Shown: positions 33,576 to 34,745 of the stretch, one piece after another
Layout of the letters: each line of letters starts with the position of its first letter
How positions within the stretch are numbered: position 1 is the first letter of the stretch
Assembly: GCA_001516045.1 (NCBI GenBank)
Contig: LOEW01000228.1
Coordinates: forward strand, 1 to 34,745
Length of the DNA stretch: 34,745 nt
DNA from: Desulfosporosinus sp. BRH_c37
Lineage (GTDB): Bacteria; Bacillota; Desulfitobacteriia; Desulfitobacteriales; Desulfitobacteriaceae
Direction of reading: 5' to 3'
Position numbers and translations under genes: made by a program
The notes under the pieces: generated by a model
What the model saw: only the letters and a program-made list of their open reading frames with translations
Databases searched by the model: none
What the model was told of the DNA's origin: nothing

Positions 33576-34603
33576 GAAAACTATTAAATACACTCTATGT
33601 AACTTCTCCGAATACTTATTTATCACTTGATGGAGAAAATATTGTGATTTTGAAGGATGAAGCGGAAATCTTAAGAATTCCATTGCATAATCTGGAGGGC
33701 ATTGTTGCCTTTGGATATACTGGTGCAAGCCCAGCCTTAATGGGCGCATGCGCAAAACGTAATATTGCCTTAAGTTTTATGAAACAAAGTGGAAAATTCC
33801 TTGGGAGGGTAGTCGGCGAGGTTAAAGGCAATGTTACTTTAAGAAAGACCCAATATAGACTTTCTGATGATGTAGTCGAGAGCAATAAAATTGCTAAAAG
33901 TTTCATAACGGGCAAGATCTATAATGCCCGGTGGGTGGTTGAGCGTGCAACTCGGGATTACGCAGCAAGACTGGATGTGGACAAACTAAAAGGAGTTTGT
34001 AAAACACTTGTAAATTCTTTAAAATTAGTTGAAAGCAGTCAAGATTTAGAACAACTTCGAGGGTTTGAAGGTGAGGCTGCTGCGCAATATTTCAGGGTAT
34101 TTGACGACCTGATTCTTCAACAAAAAGAACACTTTTATTTTCGCTCTCGGAATAAACGTCCCCCTCTTGACAATGTCAACGCCATGTTATCCTTTGTCTA
34201 TACACTTTTGGCGCATGATGTTGCCGCGGCACTAGAAACGGTTGGACTTGATCCTTATGTTGGATTTTTACATCGTGATAGACCTGGGAGGGTTTCGCTT
34301 GCGCTTGATATGATGGAGGAATTACGTGCGGTTTATGCTGATCGGTTTGTTATTTCCTTAATCAATAAAAGAGAAATTAATGCAGACGGGTTTACCCAAA
34401 AGGAAAATGGCGCAGTTAACATGGATGATGAGACAAGAAAAGATATTCTAAAAGCTTGGCAAAGCAAGAAACAGGAGATAATTACACATCCGTTTTTACA
34501 AGAAAAATTAGAATGGGGACTTGTGCCCTATGCTCAAGCAATGTTGCTTGCTAGGTTTATTCGAGGCGATTTGGACGGATATCCGACTTTTATGTGGAAG
34601 TAG
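33572..34603 (+). CDS. cas1: Cas1, spacer integrase (type I-C)
   Basis: 343 aa. Catalytic residues visible: Glu166 in GFEGEAAAQYF, His234 in FLHRDRPGR and Asp246 in LALDMMEELR. Subtype I-C features are the N-terminal NTLYVTSPNTYLSLDGENI and the middle VTLRKTQYRLSDD. Forms the integrase complex with Cas2 and probably Cas4. Confidence 0.96.
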   Translation: MRKLLNTLYVTSPNTYLSLDGENIVILKDEAEILRIPLHNLEGIVAFGYTGASPALMGACAKRNIALSFMKQSGKFLGRVVGEVKGNVTLRKTQYRLSDDVVESNKIAKSFITGKIYNARWVVERATRDYAARLDVDKLKGVCKTLVNSLKLVESSQDLEQLRGFEGEAAAQYFRVFDDLILQQKEHFYFRSRNKRPPLDNVNAMLSFVYTLLAHDVAAALETVGLDPYVGFLHRDRPGRVSLALDMMEELRAVYADRFVISLINKREINADGFTQKENGAVNMDDETRKDILKAWQSKKQEIITHPFLQEKLEWGLVPYAQAMLLARFIRGDLDGYPTFMWK

Positions 34604-34607
34604 GTGA

Positions 34608-34745
<138 letters not shown>

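Overview
The window looks like a chromosomal segment of an endospore-forming, anaerobic Gram-positive bacterium of the Clostridia, most like the Desulfosporosinus/Desulfitobacterium group. This is inferred from strong AGGAGG-type ribosome sites with many TTG/GTG starts, riboswitch control, a CotJC-like spore-coat protein, a PurF with propeptide and Fe-S cysteines, and overall protein character. No rRNA or marker gene is present to confirm it.

Layout. 1-799: 3' part of a class I CoA-transferase beta subunit, closed by a terminator. 1032-2855: membrane sensor with a SpoIIE/PP2C phosphatase domain. 3114-12942: purine operon purE-purB-purC-purF-purM-purN-purH-purD. Its leader stacks a PurR-box-like inverted repeat, a strong sigma-A promoter, a guanine riboswitch, a ykkC-family (PRPP-type) riboswitch and one shared terminator. 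purK, purS, purQ and purL are absent. Between purB and purC lies an 888-base stretch without a credible gene, packed with nested inverted repeats, imperfect repeats with a co-varying hairpin, and inverted-repeat-like ends. This is the least explained structure in the window. 13040-15877: small accessory genes: a 57-aa coiled coil, a membrane protein, an unlisted 40-aa peptide gene with ribosome site and terminator, a CotJC-like protein behind a mother-cell-type promoter, and an unknown 234-aa protein.

15.9-22.6 kb is a metal-homeostasis block: znuABC-type zinc uptake (minus strand) divergent from a Fur/Zur-family regulator, then cbiMNQO cobalt uptake (minus strand) behind a cobalamin riboswitch carrying a very long extra arm. 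22.8-26.6 kb is a plus-strand operon: ABC exporter half-transporter, acyl-ACP thioesterase, WYL-domain regulator. From 26985 to the right edge is a type I-C CRISPR-Cas operon, cas3-cas5c-cas8c-cas7-cas4-cas1-cas2 (cas2 cut by the edge), more AT-rich than the pur genes. cas8c carries a well-placed internal start for the small subunit Cas11c. No CRISPR array is inside the window.

How the parts work together. The pur enzymes cover most of the path from PRPP to IMP, with expression set by guanine and PRPP levels and perhaps PurR. The Zur-like regulator probably represses znuABC, cobalamin controls cobalt import, and the cas genes form a complete effector and adaptation set apart from the array.
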